From Oidiodendron maius Zn (lineage: Eukaryota > Ascomycota > Leotiomycetes > Myxotrichaceae): a DNA stretch of 64,000 bases. Position numbers and translations under genes: made by a program. The notes beneath the pieces were generated by a model. The model was not told where the DNA came from and did not search any database. It saw nothing but the letters and a program-made list of their open reading frames with translations. Location of the stretch: the NCBI GenBank assembly GCA_000827325.1, contig KN832897.1, forward strand, positions 62,001 through 126,000, in the 5' to 3' direction. Shown here piece by piece: positions 1-12,400 of this stretch. The stretch's first letter is position 1. Each line of letters starts with the position of its first letter.

Positions 1-1
1 T

Positions 2-661
2 CTTGCTTCTAGCCAAGTACGGAGACTTATACTCTTCGAGAATTTCAATCAACTGTACCCGTGTAGTTTTTGTATAGATTGCAACCCTATTCGAATCCCA
101 ACCTCTGATGTCAGCCAAGCAGTCGCTAATACTAGTCTCCAGCTTGAGCACCTCTCAGCATCGTTTATAGTGGATGCTAGCTATTTCTTCCATGCTTGTA
201 AACCTTCCTGGAAGTGGCCCAACTTGACTTCGCTGGCGCTGACTTCACGACTGCTCGCGCCCGATAAGTGCCCGATCGAGATCGACAACATGCTCCAGGC
301 GGCAGCAGCAGCGGCCATGAAAATGCCAAATCTTAAAACAATGGAGATATGGAACGGAAAAGTGGGATTAGCAATGCTCTTTAGATGCCAGCTAGCTGGG
401 GTAGGGCGGCCTGCTATAATAACCTGGAGGGGAACATGGGAATTCGCCCTGCGATCTCCTGTAATCCAATCTTGGGAGGCCGTTGCACTGAAACATTGTA
501 GCCACGGATCCGTTATTATCAAGGAGTTGCTAGATGCTGGTATTATCAAGTCTCATGGTGATGCAATCTACCATTTAAAGCTTTTAACACTGGTGATTCG
601 GCCCGTTTCGTTACGGCAGATTCAGATAGAACACAGAATTCGTGAAGGGGTTTATAGCTGA
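2..661 (+). CDS. C-terminal part of a DUF6546-type protein (5' partial)
   Basis: The frame is open from the left edge to a TGA at 659-661, giving about 219 residues, so the start lies outside the window. The stretch with ITWRGTWEF, IKSHGDAI and IRPVSLRQI resembles the C-terminal DUF6546 region found in many fungal proteins, often behind an F-box. An Ala-rich helix (AAAAAAMKMPNL) precedes the conserved block. The function of the family is not known to me. No intron is needed in the visible part. It probably marks ordinary chromosomal sequence left of the transposon block. Family assignment is from remembered motifs and was not searched. Confidence 0.65.
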   Translation, partial: LASSQVRRLILFENFNQLYPCSFCIDCNPIRIPTSDVSQAVANTSLQLEHLSASFIVDASYFFHACKPSWKWPNLTSLALTSRLLAPDKCPIEIDNMLQAAAAAAMKMPNLKTMEIWNGKVGLAMLFRCQLAGVGRPAIITWRGTWEFALRSPVIQSWEAVALKHCSHGSVIIKELLDAGIIKSHGDAIYHLKLLTLVIRPVSLRQIQIEHRIREGVYS

Positions 662-854
662 TAGGTCAATTTCTGTAGTCAGTCTAGGAAGATAGCTTGT
701 CTAAGACATTCTCTTCTCTTCTTTGGTTATAAGAACACGGATTCCACGACAAACCCTTACTACCCCAGTGAACACCCTCCTGCTAATTCTAGGTCTAGTT
801 CCAGATTGCTATCTCACAGCCGTATCCATTCAGCCCTCCGGGTACCATGGTCAC

Positions 855-1150
855 TGTGACAGCCTAGCTTCTGTAAGCCACACAAAGGGAGGCAGTAGCC
901 AGTAAAAGGTGCTCTATTGACGAAGACAATTAAGCTAAGGAGAAAAAGACTCAGTACAGCGCGTGCAGCCATATAAATACCCCCCGGGCCGGATTAAGCC
1001 TAGTGCCCAAGAGGCGTAGCGAATCGCTGGCGCCCGCTCCAGGACGCTAGTCCTAATTCGTCACGAATCCTCCTCAACCACCACACCCGGATCGTAGTCC
1101 ACAACCAAGGCACAACCACACCGCCCTGGCTTACTGGCTGGGTCGTCACA
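855..1150 (-). repeat. Solo LTR of the Gypsy family, not RIP-mutated
   Basis: This 296-bp copy matches the LTRs of the two retrotransposons at 9160-15542 and 16016-22396, in minus orientation. It begins TGTGAC and ends GTCACA, so it keeps the perfect terminal inverted repeat that the mutated copies show as TATAAT or GTTATA. Flanks GTCAC (850-854) and GTTAC (1151-1155) fit a 5-bp target duplication with one transition. There is no internal region, as expected after LTR-LTR recombination. It has kept its G+C content, unlike the copies in the AT-rich block. Confidence 0.8.
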
Positions 1151-1356
1151 GTTACCTAAGGTAACAGAAATGAAAATCGGAGAGTTCCCATGGGGCTTCT
1201 CGCACGACCACCGACCACCGACCTACTCTCAACCCATCATTCCATGAATCAAAGTGTAATTGGGCCGGGTCTTAGTTTCAGCCAGTTCGCTCGAACCGGC
1301 GTACTTATCCAGAACACCACGGAAAGGTGCCCGACCATCGTCCTGGACCACTATCA

Positions 1357-1723
1357 CTAGATGGCGGCGCCTCCGCCATGCTCACTCAAGACCGATGGCT
1401 TCATAGGCAGGTGCAGTGCTTGTGTGTATGTGCTGAGGCAATGTGATGTCGACAGAAAAATAAAACGAACGTACCGCTCACTGGGAGAAGGGCCGCGAGG
1501 CCTTGACAATGGCCGTATAGGCCGCTTCGCAGCCACACTCGCGCGCGAGCGCGCGACGAAATGCCAGCTCAAGGGCCGGCTGCAGAGGGGCGCGCAAGGA
1601 GGCGAGGGCGGCGTCGAGGGCGGCTGCTTTGGCAGCGTCGAGTTTGGCTTGAGCCCTCCGAACTTCGGGGCGGAGAGAGGTGCGGAGCCTGTGGACGCAG
1701 ATGATTAGCCAAGCTGCATCCAT
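1357..1723 (-). CDS. Small Ala-rich hypothetical protein (105 aa model)
   Basis: Proposed exons on the minus strand are 1482-1723 and 1357-1432, separated by a GTGAGC...CTCAG intron (1433-1481) that keeps frame. The product starts MDAAWLIICV and is rich in Ala, Leu and Arg, so it is predicted to be helical. Upstream on the same strand a candidate 5'-UTR intron (GTAAGT at about 1873 to CAAAG at about 1826) follows a long pyrimidine-rich tract (about 1900-1970), typical of well-expressed fungal promoters. I do not recognise a family. An unspliced version would end at a TGA at 1478-1480. The gene is plausible from its composition and splice signals only. Confidence 0.35.
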
Positions 1724-2304
1724 CTCCTGAAAGATGCCAGACGGCACTAATGTCTCCAGGGTGTCCGGCCCAACGGGAGAAAATGCTTTCAATTCCAATC
1801 TGGGAGTTGGCGGCGTTCGGAACTTTGAATAGAAAACAAGGATGGTGCGGTCAAATGAGAAGACTTACATTGGTGGTTGTTTGCTGTTGGTGCTGCTGCT
1901 TCAGATGGTGGCTTTGCGGTGTTGAAGAGAGAAAAGGGAGAAGAGGAGGGACAAGAGCAGAAGTATTGTTTTGATTTTCGAGTCTAGTCGACCGACTAGA
2001 AGGAAGGTCCTGATGATAATCGCTCTAAGTGGGAGCAACTACCGGGAGAGAATAGCAATTGCATCATTCTGGTGCTCTTGTTGGCGAATTTTTAGGAAAG
2101 AACATATGACGCTGTTTGCACTATAGCAGAAGATACCGTTAAACGCGTCAATAACAGATAGGTACTCCGGGGGAAGTAGTCCCTATGAATTATTGGCACT
2201 TTCTACAGTCTTTTGCTTGCAAAAGAGGGACCGCTTTTCGGTCTGGACCTACAGGTAACACCCGCAACTCAGATTGGGGAAACAACATTTGAATATGCGA
2301 CCAA

Positions 2305-2378
2305 CTAAATCGTGGCCAGCCAAAGCTAAATCGTGGCTAGACAAAGCTAAATCGTGGCCAGACAAAGCTAAATCGTTG
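2305..2378. repeat. 21-bp tandem repeat, 3.5 copies
   Basis: Units beginning CTAAATCGTGGCCAG start at 2305, 2326, 2347 and 2368 (the last is partial), exactly 21 bp apart. An inverted fragment of the unit recurs at about 2632-2652. The rest of 1724-2851 shows no convincing gene. Confidence 0.85.
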
Positions 2379-2851
2379 TCGCTGCCTGAATTCTCAAAAC
2401 GATCAAAACGCACCTTACCTTTGAGAATATATTTAAATATGGGGGTCAGACACCCCCCAACTCCCCGAGGCTAATCCTAACCAATCCTAACCACTAACCC
2501 CTAACCTTTGTATCAAAAGTTATTATATACCACGAGATACAGAGGAAAATAGCCGATACCTTACGAAATATTATGTAATTTCTGGCTTATATGCTCTAAA
2601 ATTATTGGTAGATTGTTCTGTAAGAGGAAAGGTGGCCACGATTTAGCTGGTCTGTTGAATATTTGTGAACTGGGTTGGTCGATTTGGATTTCCGGGGTTT
2701 GAACGCTGCACCGTTCTGACAATGAGCCGGGTCGACTAGCCGCGGAGCCTGGCAGGCGGTATGAGGTCGGGGCTCGAGGCCGCTTAAAGACAACCTGGTG
2801 CAGCTGAGTCACCAGAGTGTTGATGGATGCTGACTAAGGTGGCAAAGTCTC

Positions 2852-5800
2852 GGCGGGCGTTACACGGCGGGCGTTACAAACACACCACCCCCCGCTGAGT
2901 AATCGACACACCACCCGATTATCACTACCCTTTTCGGCCAAAGGGAGTGTGATATTACTAAGATTACCTCTTTCGGATCTGGTGGTGTATATACAACTAG
3001 CGCTTCCCTTTACGGTTATATTAAGCCTATTTACCTGAACGCGTCTAATAGACCTGAATCCAATGATTATAACGCCTACCTACTGACCTACTAACTAAGC
3101 ATGCCGGTATCTTTTATATCTAGCCCTAATATCCTTCTCAATCTGTATATTAAGACCTTGAACACTATACTCTGCACTAAGCCCTCTATATATATCGAAC
3201 TCAGCCTATACCTGTATTTCAACCTTAATAGTCTCTTGTATATCCCAATCTAGCTAAGCCTTAACCTCTTTATTAGTCCAGTTAGGAGGGTACTCTCTAT
3301 AGTCTAAAAGAGTCTCTGTCTCTAAGTCTAGTCTCTAAATCCCTAGATACTTATAATTCTTATTTAACTACCTCTTTAGATAGTATTCTAGCCCTTATGC
3401 TTTATAATACTAAGCTAGCTAAACGTCCGGATAAGCCTTAAGCCAGGCTACTTTCTCAGCTATATATCGTTTATAAATAAGCTCAGGTTAGCCTAGCCAA
3501 ATTGGACAAGTATCAGCTGGTTTAGAGACCAGTTAAGTAGCTGGCTCAGAGTCAGGACTTAGGCTAGGTAGTAGTAGTGGTAGTGATCTAGAGCTAGGAC
3601 TTATACTAAACTATATTAGTGGTCTAGGATCAGGTTAAGTAGCTAGCTCAGGTTCAAGCTATATAGCTAATTTAGGGTTAATTTGACTAGTTAGCTTAGG
3701 GTTAATTCAACTAGCTGATTTAGAGTTGATTTAACTAGCTGATTTAGGGCTAAGTTAACTAGCTAGTTTAGAGCTAATTCAACTAGCTAGTTTAGGGTTA
3801 TATTAAGTAGCTAGCTTAGAGTTAGATTAAGTAATCGATTTAAGAATTGACTAGATAGTCGATTTAGGGATCAATTGATTACCTAAATCAAGAACTAATT
3901 AAAGCGCTAATTTAAGGCTAGACTAGCTAGCTAAGTTAAGGATATCCTGAACAGTTACTTTAGGAATAAATTGATTAGCTGAATCAGGTATTATTTAAGT
4001 AGCTGATTTAGCTCTAAGCTATTCCCTTATATAGTATATATTAACTAGATATCTAGAACTAGTCCTAGTATAGCTAATCTTATAGTATAAACTATATCTA
4101 TATAGCTAAAGCTATAATACTTCCTATCTAAAGGGAATCCTTCTAGTACTATAAGTCCTACTAGAAGCAGATAACAGGTAAGTAATAATATATAAAGACT
4201 TAAGAAGTAGCTTAGATAAGCCTAAGTATTAATTCTAGTACTAGTATAGATAAAAATTATTAGGGAGTAAAGATAATCTCTTCTTTTAAATATAGTTAAT
4301 CTAATATATATATAGTAGACTAGTAGTAGCTATAAATACACTAGTATAGGGCTATAAGGGCCTCTTAATACTAGTATAATTTAAATAAACCTAGTATAAT
4401 ATAGGAGTAATAATATAATTAAAGTATATATTATATTAAGCCTAATTAAAGTTTAGAGGTATTCTAATTTAATCCTTTGATATATTAGCCTTAATATACT
4501 AGATTTGATTAGTTATAGCCTATTTAATTAAGAGGAAAGTTATTAATAGATTAGTCTAGAAGCTATTTATATAATCCTTAATAAATAAATATACTGCTTT
4601 AACTCTAATATTATTAATATAGCTATAAATTAAGCTAGTATACTTACTTACCTTAAAGTAACTCTAATACTAAAGTAAATACTTTGATTAGTCTAGGCCT
4701 AAACTAGTAACTTAGCTTAGTCTAGCTTTAGCTATATTGATTTAATATATTCAATATACTTTAGGTATTTAGAAGTCTTAGAATACTAGATTTTAAACTA
4801 AAGTAGTTAAGACTAATATTTAGGGATACTAGATAATTGAATAATATCTAGCTATACTTTAAAGAAATCATTATAGTCCTTAGTATTAGTAAACTTAGCT
4901 TTATAGTACTACTAGATATTCTTATTAGTATACTAGAGATATAGTATTATACTAGAATCTAGGAATATCTTAGAAATAGTATTTCTTAAAGCTTGATTAT
5001 AATTAGTACTAATTGCTTTTAGAATAAGGCTAATTATAGAGTAAATAAGCCTATAAAGAGTCTTAATATAAGCTAAAGCCTAGCTATATAAACCCTCTGT
5101 TTTATTAGAGAAGAAGATAAAGGTAATAAAGAAGCTTTTATTATTATAATCAATCCCTATAATACTAGTTAGCTAGAGAGTTATTAAAGGAGAGTCTAAT
5201 ATTAACTGATAATATCTATTAAGACTAGCTTAAATCGATTTATATAGTATATATTATTAATTAAGAGGATATTATAATAAGATTAAAGGTATTAGATTAA
5301 TTTAAAATAAGCCTAAAAGAGACCCTTTAGTTAATTAGTCCTCTCCTTCTTTAGGATATTATACTTAATTCCTTTAGTCTTAAGGTATTTAGCTAGTGCT
5401 TTAGTTATAGAGTAGCTCTAGTATAGATCTTAATAAACTAGAGAGTTCTGATTATATATATTCTATAGTAGAAGTAGTGTTTTAGAGACTAAATCTTGGA
5501 GAAAAGTTAGAGTTTGCTATAGATAGATATCTAATAATCTTTAATTTAGTACTCTAATTATAACCCTAATTAAAATCCTGGATATATCTATTAAGAAGAG
5601 ACTTTAAGCTATATTTTAAGCTTTAACTAAAAGTCTATAGTATAAAGGGTAAGTAATAGAGCTTTAGCTAGAAGAGTAGTTATATATATTAAACCTAGCT
5701 TTAGAGTAATATCTAACCTTCTATTCTAGACTAGATATTTTAACTATAATTACCTGAAAGAAATACTCTAAACTATATAATTAAGTCTTTTAAATATACT

Positions 5801-6375
5801 TTATTTAAGGTCTAGTCTTAGATAGAAAGTAGCGATTATATATATAATAGACTTTTTAATACTTACCTTTAATCTACTTGCTTCTAATTATAGTAAAGGT
5901 ATATCTTTATAGTTTAGTCTAGCTCTAAATAGCCTTAAAAAGGGCTTCTTTCAAGGAGTAAATAGCTAGAGGTAGTAGTAATAATATATTAGATATACTA
6001 GTTAGGGGTTATAATACTAGTAGTAGTAATAGTAGTTAAGAAAAGAGGTTAGAAATATTGAATTAGCTAAATAGATCTATTTTTAGGGCTATATTTAAGC
6101 TTTAAGAGGGCTATATTCAAGCTTTAAAAGAGCTATATTTAAGCTTTAAAAGAGCTATATTTAATTAAAGTATAGAAAAGCCTAGATTTAGTAATAAGTT
6201 ATTTAGATAAAAAGCCTTAATATAACTATAAAGAGAAGCATTAGTTATATATATACTACTAGATCTAAAAGAGGTAATCTTAGTAATATTATACTCTCTT
6301 TAGTTAAAAAGAGTAATAATAATTAGATAATATATTAATTACTTAGTAAAAGGTAGTATATTTATAATATCTATT
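2852..6375 (+). mobile_element. TIR element copy 1 (~3.52 kb), RIP-degraded
   Basis: This copy runs from the left terminus GGCGGGCGTTACA to its mutated inverse (ATAATATCTATT, from GTAACGCCCGCC) at 6364-6375. The ~110-bp terminal region at 2870-2990 reappears inverted at about 6250-6360, with C-to-T and G-to-A differences. The interior matches copy 2 in reverse complement: for example 4680-4840 pairs with about 7885-8035, and 3060-3500 pairs with 15600-16010. No intact reading frame survives. I cannot assign a transposase family from the wreckage. Confidence 0.7.
3530..3965. repeat. Degenerate ~28-bp minisatellite inside TIR element copy 1
   Basis: Repeats of the type TTAGGGTTAATTCAACTAGCTGA recur head to tail with many transitions. 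The reverse-complement array is at about 8830-9085 in copy 2, and a fragment with original G+C (CCTAACCCTAAGCCGGCCGC) lies beside the LTR at 15545-15570. The array therefore predates the two insertions. It is a tandem array without unique spacers, not a CRISPR. Confidence 0.65.
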
Positions 6376-8829
6376 ATATTATACTTATACTATTTTAGCT
6401 GACTAAAACTTATATTACTATATATTAATTACTCTTTATAGCTATATATAGAGTATATATTACTAAGATTACTCTTTCTAGCTAGAGTAATATAAGTATA
6501 ACTAGTATATCCCTTTATAGCTAATATAAACACCCTTTATCTGATATCTTATTCCTGAATATAGACTTTTAATAGCCTTAAATTAAATATAATCTCTTTA
6601 AAGCTTGATTATAGCCCTCTTAAAGCTTAAATATAGCTCTAAAAATAGATTAACTTAGCTAATTTAATGTTTCTAACCCCTTTTCTCTACTACTATTACT
6701 ACTACTACTATTATAACCTCTAATTAGTATATCTGATATATTATCTCTACTATCTTTAGCTATCTACCCCTCTAGAGAAGCCCTTTTTAAGGCTATTTAG
6801 AGCTAGTCTAAGCTATAAGGATATACCTTTACTATAGATAAGAGTAAAAGGATATATAATTACTATTAAAAGGTATATTATATATATAATTATAGCTATT
6901 TACTTAGACTTAAACCTTAAATTAAGTGTATTTAGGATACTTAATTATATAGTATAAAGTACTAATTTCAAGTAGTTATAGTAGAAACCTCTAGCTCTAA
7001 ATAGAAGCTTAAATATTACTCTAGAGCTAAGTTTAATACTTATAATTACTCTTTTAGCTAAAGCTCTATTACTTACCCTTTATACTATAGGCTTCTAATT
7101 AAAGTATAAAATATAGCCTAAAATCTCTTTTTAGTAAATAAGAACTAGAGATATAACTAGTGATATAATTAACTCTATATAGATATATAGCTATAGTAAA
7201 CCCTGACTTTTCTCTAAAGTTTAGTCCTTATAATATTACTTCTACTATAAGATATATATAATTAAAACTCCCTAGTTTATTAAGATCTATACTAGAGTTT
7301 CTCTATAACTAAGGTACTAGCTAAATACTTTAAGACTAAGGGAATTAAATATAATATCCTAAAGAAGAAAGGGACTAATTAACTAAAGGGTCTCTTTTAG
7401 GTCTACTTTAAATTAATCAAATATCTTTAGTCTTACTATAATATCCTCTTAATTAATAATATATATTATATAAATCAATTTGAATTACCTTTAATAGATA
7501 TTATTAGTTAGTATTAGACTCTCTCTTAATAACTCTTTAGCTAACTAGTATTATAGAGATTGATTATAATAATAAGAGCTTCTTTATTACCTTTACCTTC
7601 CTCTCTAACAAAACAGAGAGTTTATATAGCTAGACCTTAACTTATATTAGGACCTTTTATAAGCTTATTTACTCTATAGTTAGCCTTATTCTAGAAGCAA
7701 TTAGTCCTAATTATAATCAAGCTTTAAGAAATACTATTTCTAAGATATTTCTAGATTCTAGTATAATATTATATCTCTAGTATACTAATAAGAATATCTA
7801 GTAGTACTATAAAGCTAAGTTTACTAGTACTAAAGACTATAATAATTTCTTTAAAGTATAGTTAGAGATTATTTAATTATCTAGTATCCCTAAATATTAG
7901 TCTTAACTACTTTAGTTTAAAATCTAGTATTCTAAGACTCCTAAATACCTAAAGTATATTGAATATATTAAATCAATATAGCTAAAGCTAGACTAAGCTA
8001 AGTTACTAGTTTAGGCCTAGACTAATCAAAGTATTTACTTTAGTATTAGAGTTACTTTAAGGTAAGTAAGTATACTAGCTTAATTTATAGCTATATTAAT
8101 AATATTAGAGTTAAAGTAGTATATTTATTTATTAAGGATTATATAAATAGCTCCTAGACTAATCTATTAATAATCTTCCTTTTAATTAAATAAGCTATAA
8201 CTAATCAAATCTAATATATTAAAGCTAATATAATAAAGAATCAAATTAGAATATCTCTAAACTTTAATTAAGCTTAATATAATATATACTTTAATTATAT
8301 TACTACTTCTATATTATACTAGGTTTATTTAAATTATACTAGTACTAAAAGACTCTTATAGCCTTATACTAGTGTATTTATAGCTACTACTAGTCTACTA
8401 TATATATATTAGATTAACTATATTTAAGAGAAAGAATTATTCTTATTCTTTAATAATTTTTATTTATACTAGTACTAGAATTGATACTTAAGCTTATCTA
8501 AGCTACTTTTTAAGCTTCTATATATTATTACTTATCTACTATCTACTTCTAGTAAAACTTATAATACTAGAAGGATTCCCTTTAGATAGAAGGTATTATA
8601 GCCTTAGCTATATAGATATAGTTTATACTATAAGATTAGCTATATTAGGACTAGTCCTAGATATCTAGTTAATATATACTATATAAGGAAATAGCTTAAA
8701 GCTAAATCAGCTACTTAAATAATACCTGATTTAGCTAGTCAATTTATTCCTAGAGTAACTGTTTAGGATATCCTTAACTTAGCTAGCTAGTCTAGCCTTA
8801 AATCAGTACTTTAATTAGTTCTTGATTTA

Positions 8830-9085
8830 GGTAATTAATTGATCCTTAAGTTAACTATCTAGTCAATCCTTAAGTTGACTACTTAACCTAACCCTAAGCT
8901 AGCTACTTAATATAACTCTAAACTAGCTAGTTACTCTAACCCTAAGCTAGCTAGTCGAATTAACCCTAAGCTAGCTAGTCAAATCAACTCTAAGCTAGCT
9001 AGTCAACTTAACCCTAAATCAGCTATATAGCTTAAACCTAAGCTAGCTACTTAACCTATCCTGGAGCTAGTTACTTAACCTGATC
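8830..9085. repeat. Minisatellite counterpart in TIR element copy 2
   Basis: This is the inverted copy of the array at 3530-3965, with units such as AACCCTAAGCTAGCTAGTC. It is truncated on the right by the retrotransposon inserted at 9160. Confidence 0.6.
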
Positions 9086-9159
9086 CTAAACTACTAATAT
9101 AGTTTAGTATAAGTCCTGGCTCTAGATTACTACTACTACTACTATCTAGCCTAAGTCTT

Positions 9160-9454
9160 TATAATAGCCTAGCTACTATAAGCTTTATAAAGGGAGATAG
9201 TAGCTAGTTAAGGTACTATATTAATGAAGATAATTAAACTAAGGAGAGAAAAGCTCTCTAGATAAACGCTTAACTATATAAATACTGCTTAGTCTAGATT
9301 AAGTCTAGTACTAAGAGGATATAGTGAATCGCTAGTGGCTGCTCTAGCCTGCTAGTCCTAATCTGTTATAAATCCTCCTTAACTACTATATCTAGATTCT
9401 AGCTGCTACTAGTCTAGTAGAACTACCCTATCCTAGCCTAGCTAGGCTATTATA
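9160..9454 (-). repeat. 3' LTR of retrotransposon A
   Basis: 295 bp, heavily RIP-mutated. Its ends read TATAATAGCC and GGCTATTATA where the unmutated family has TGTGACAGCC and a GTCACA-type end. Confidence 0.85.
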
Positions 9455-12400
9455 CTACCTCCCCCCTTTAAATAGTAGATGCTTTTAACTATAGTAGTTA
9501 AGTAGGTGTATTAGGCCTATTATCTATTAGATCTTTATAGCTATTATATCCCTGCTTCTAAGCCTTAATCTAATCAACTAGTCTATATAGCAGTCCTAGC
9601 TACTATAGATATTTAGTATAGAAATCATATAGTTTATATAGAGAGTATTTGAAATCTAAAGCTAGATAGAAGTTAAGGTCTTTATTATAGCTGATCTAGA
9701 TAGCCTAATATAGTAGCTTGCTCTATAAGAGTTTAGTAGCTAGTATCTTATCTACTTTATACTTAGTATTATCTGTAATATATATAGGCTCTAGCTCTAG
9801 GTTATATTACTCTAGTAAAGGATTGTTTACTACCTTATATAGCTAGTCTATATAGAAAATATTATATACTTTAATAGAGTCTAGTAGCTTTAGTTAATAA
9901 GAGTAGCCTATCTTTCTTAAGATCTTGAAAGAGTCTTTATTCTAGTTATCTAGCTTCTTGCTAGATTATAGTATATACTAGCCTTTTTAGGTAACCTAGA
10001 CCTTATCCCCTATATTAAAGTTAGAGACCTATTAGTATAGATTGATATTATACTCTTTCTTATATTAAGCCTTTTTAATAGCTTCTTTACCCTTATTAAA
10101 GGCCTCTTCTATATAGGTAGCAATATCCTTAGTATATTCCTAGCTAAACTATAATATAGTATTAGCTAGTACTAGCTATAGTAGAGTCTAGTTAAAGGAG
10201 GTTTAGAGTAAATAACTATTCTAGACTTTATATAAAGATAAGCTATTAAGACTACTATAAAGTAAAGTTAATTAAGTATAGTTGATTATTAGTAGATAGT
10301 CTAACTAGTTATCCTAGTAGTAGCTTATAAAAAAGTATAGATATAAATTATTATATTAGTTAATAATCTTAGTTTAGCTATCTATCTATAGGTAATTAGT
10401 AGTTAATAGCTTATACTTAATCTCTAATATATAGTAAAAAGCAGCCTAAAACTCTAATATAAACTAGAGACTTTAGTCTAAGATTATTAAATCAAGGGCT
10501 CTATAGTATTAGTAGATATATTAGATAAATAGCTAGACTAAGTCCTTAGTATTTATAGTCTTAAAGTAAGGGATAGATATTGCCTGCTTAGTAAGCTAGT
10601 TAACTATAACTAGTATAGTATTAAACCCCTTCTTGTCTAGTAGAAAGCTCTTAAAGTCTACTGATATATCCCTTTAAAGCTTATCTAGTATTAGTAAAGG
10701 GTATAATAAGCTAGAGGTCTTATCTCTAGCTATATAGAATCTATAATAGGTATAGTAGTTTTATATATACTACTTAATATCTAACTATATACCTAGCTAG
10801 TAATAGTATAACTATAAGAGCTAGTAAGTCTTGTCTCTATCTAGATAAATAGTTAATATCTAATTATAAGCTTCTTGGATTAACTCTATATAGAGGTTAT
10901 CTAGAGTAGTAGGGATGACTAATCGATCTATATATAGTAATAGTCTATCCTTAATAGTATATTTATCTAGAGTAGCTAACTTAGCTTATATATAAAGGGC
11001 TTCTAGAGACTCTATATCCTTATTAGCCTAAAGTATCTAGTTAACTAGGTTATTAGACTTATTGAAAGGGTCTTCTTCTTTAATAGATAGTAGGTTAATT
11101 GCTAATATCTTAATACCTAAGTCCTAAAGAATTCTAGAATCTATCTAGTTCTAGAATAGAAAAGTATAGGTTTAATATTAGGTCTTGATCCTATCTTAAG
11201 TAGTAACTTTAGTATCCCTCTAGATAAATATATCTACTTTCTGGTTCTATTTACTAGACCTATAGGATATAACAAAATAGTATTTAGCTAGTGCTTTAGT
11301 CTAGTAAGCCTAATAGCTAGTTAGCTACTTTATTAATATAAAGTACTCTAGAGCCTTATAGTTAGTATAGATTTTGATCTGTTTTATAGTCCCTTAAAGC
11401 TCTAGATATCACTTAGCTAATAATCTAACTATAGCTAGTATTTTCTTATTATATATCTTATAGTTATACTTGATAGATACTATAGTCTTTAAGAAGTAGA
11501 TAACTAGATACTATTTCTTATTAGAGTAGAGTTATAATAGAATACTAGTAATTACTCTATCTAATATATCTGTTTTAATTATTAACTTATATTTAAGGCT
11601 ATAATAGTATAGTACTAGTATAGTTATAAGCTATAGCTTTAGATCCTTAAAAGCCTTCTAGTACTACTTATTAAATATAAATAGAATATTAGTCTTTATA
11701 AGTTAGATTAGGGGTTTAGTAATCCTTCTATAGTTCTAGATAAAGTATCTATAAAAGTTATAGAAGCCTAGAAACAACTAGATTCCCTTTATAGTAGTAG
11801 AAGTAATCTAGTTAACTACTATAGAGACCTTTTCTAGATTAACTTTAATACTATCTATAGTAATAATAAAGCCTAGATATTTAGTATACTTGACTCTAAA
11901 TTTATACTTCTTTAGGTTAGTCTATAAGCCTATATCCTTTAGTTACTATAAGACCTTCTTAATATACTCTTTATAGTCTAACTTATTCTTAGAGTAAATA
12001 AGGATATTATCTAGATAAATAGTACAGAAATCATCTAGATAATCAAATAGAATATTATTTATATACTACTAATATATTACTAGTCTATTAATAAGGCTAA
12101 AAGGGAGGACCTTATACTTATAGAAGCTATAATAAGTCTAGAAGGTAGTTAGCTCTTTAGACTTAGAGTCTATCTAGATCCAATTAAAAGCCTAGCAGAT
12201 ATCTAGCTTAGTATAGAGCCTAGTATAGCTAATCTAGCTTAGTAACTTATTAATTAATAGAAGAGGATATTAATCCTTATAGGTTATCTAGTTTAAGTTC
12301 TAGAAATCAATATAGAGATATAGATATCTATTAGCCTTATAGATAAAGAGGATTAGTATAGTAAAGGGGGCTTGACTAGACTCTATAAAACCCTTATAAA

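Noticed and set aside
3530-3965. CRISPR-like repeats
   Set aside because: Head-to-tail minisatellite without unique spacers, in a eukaryotic transposon.
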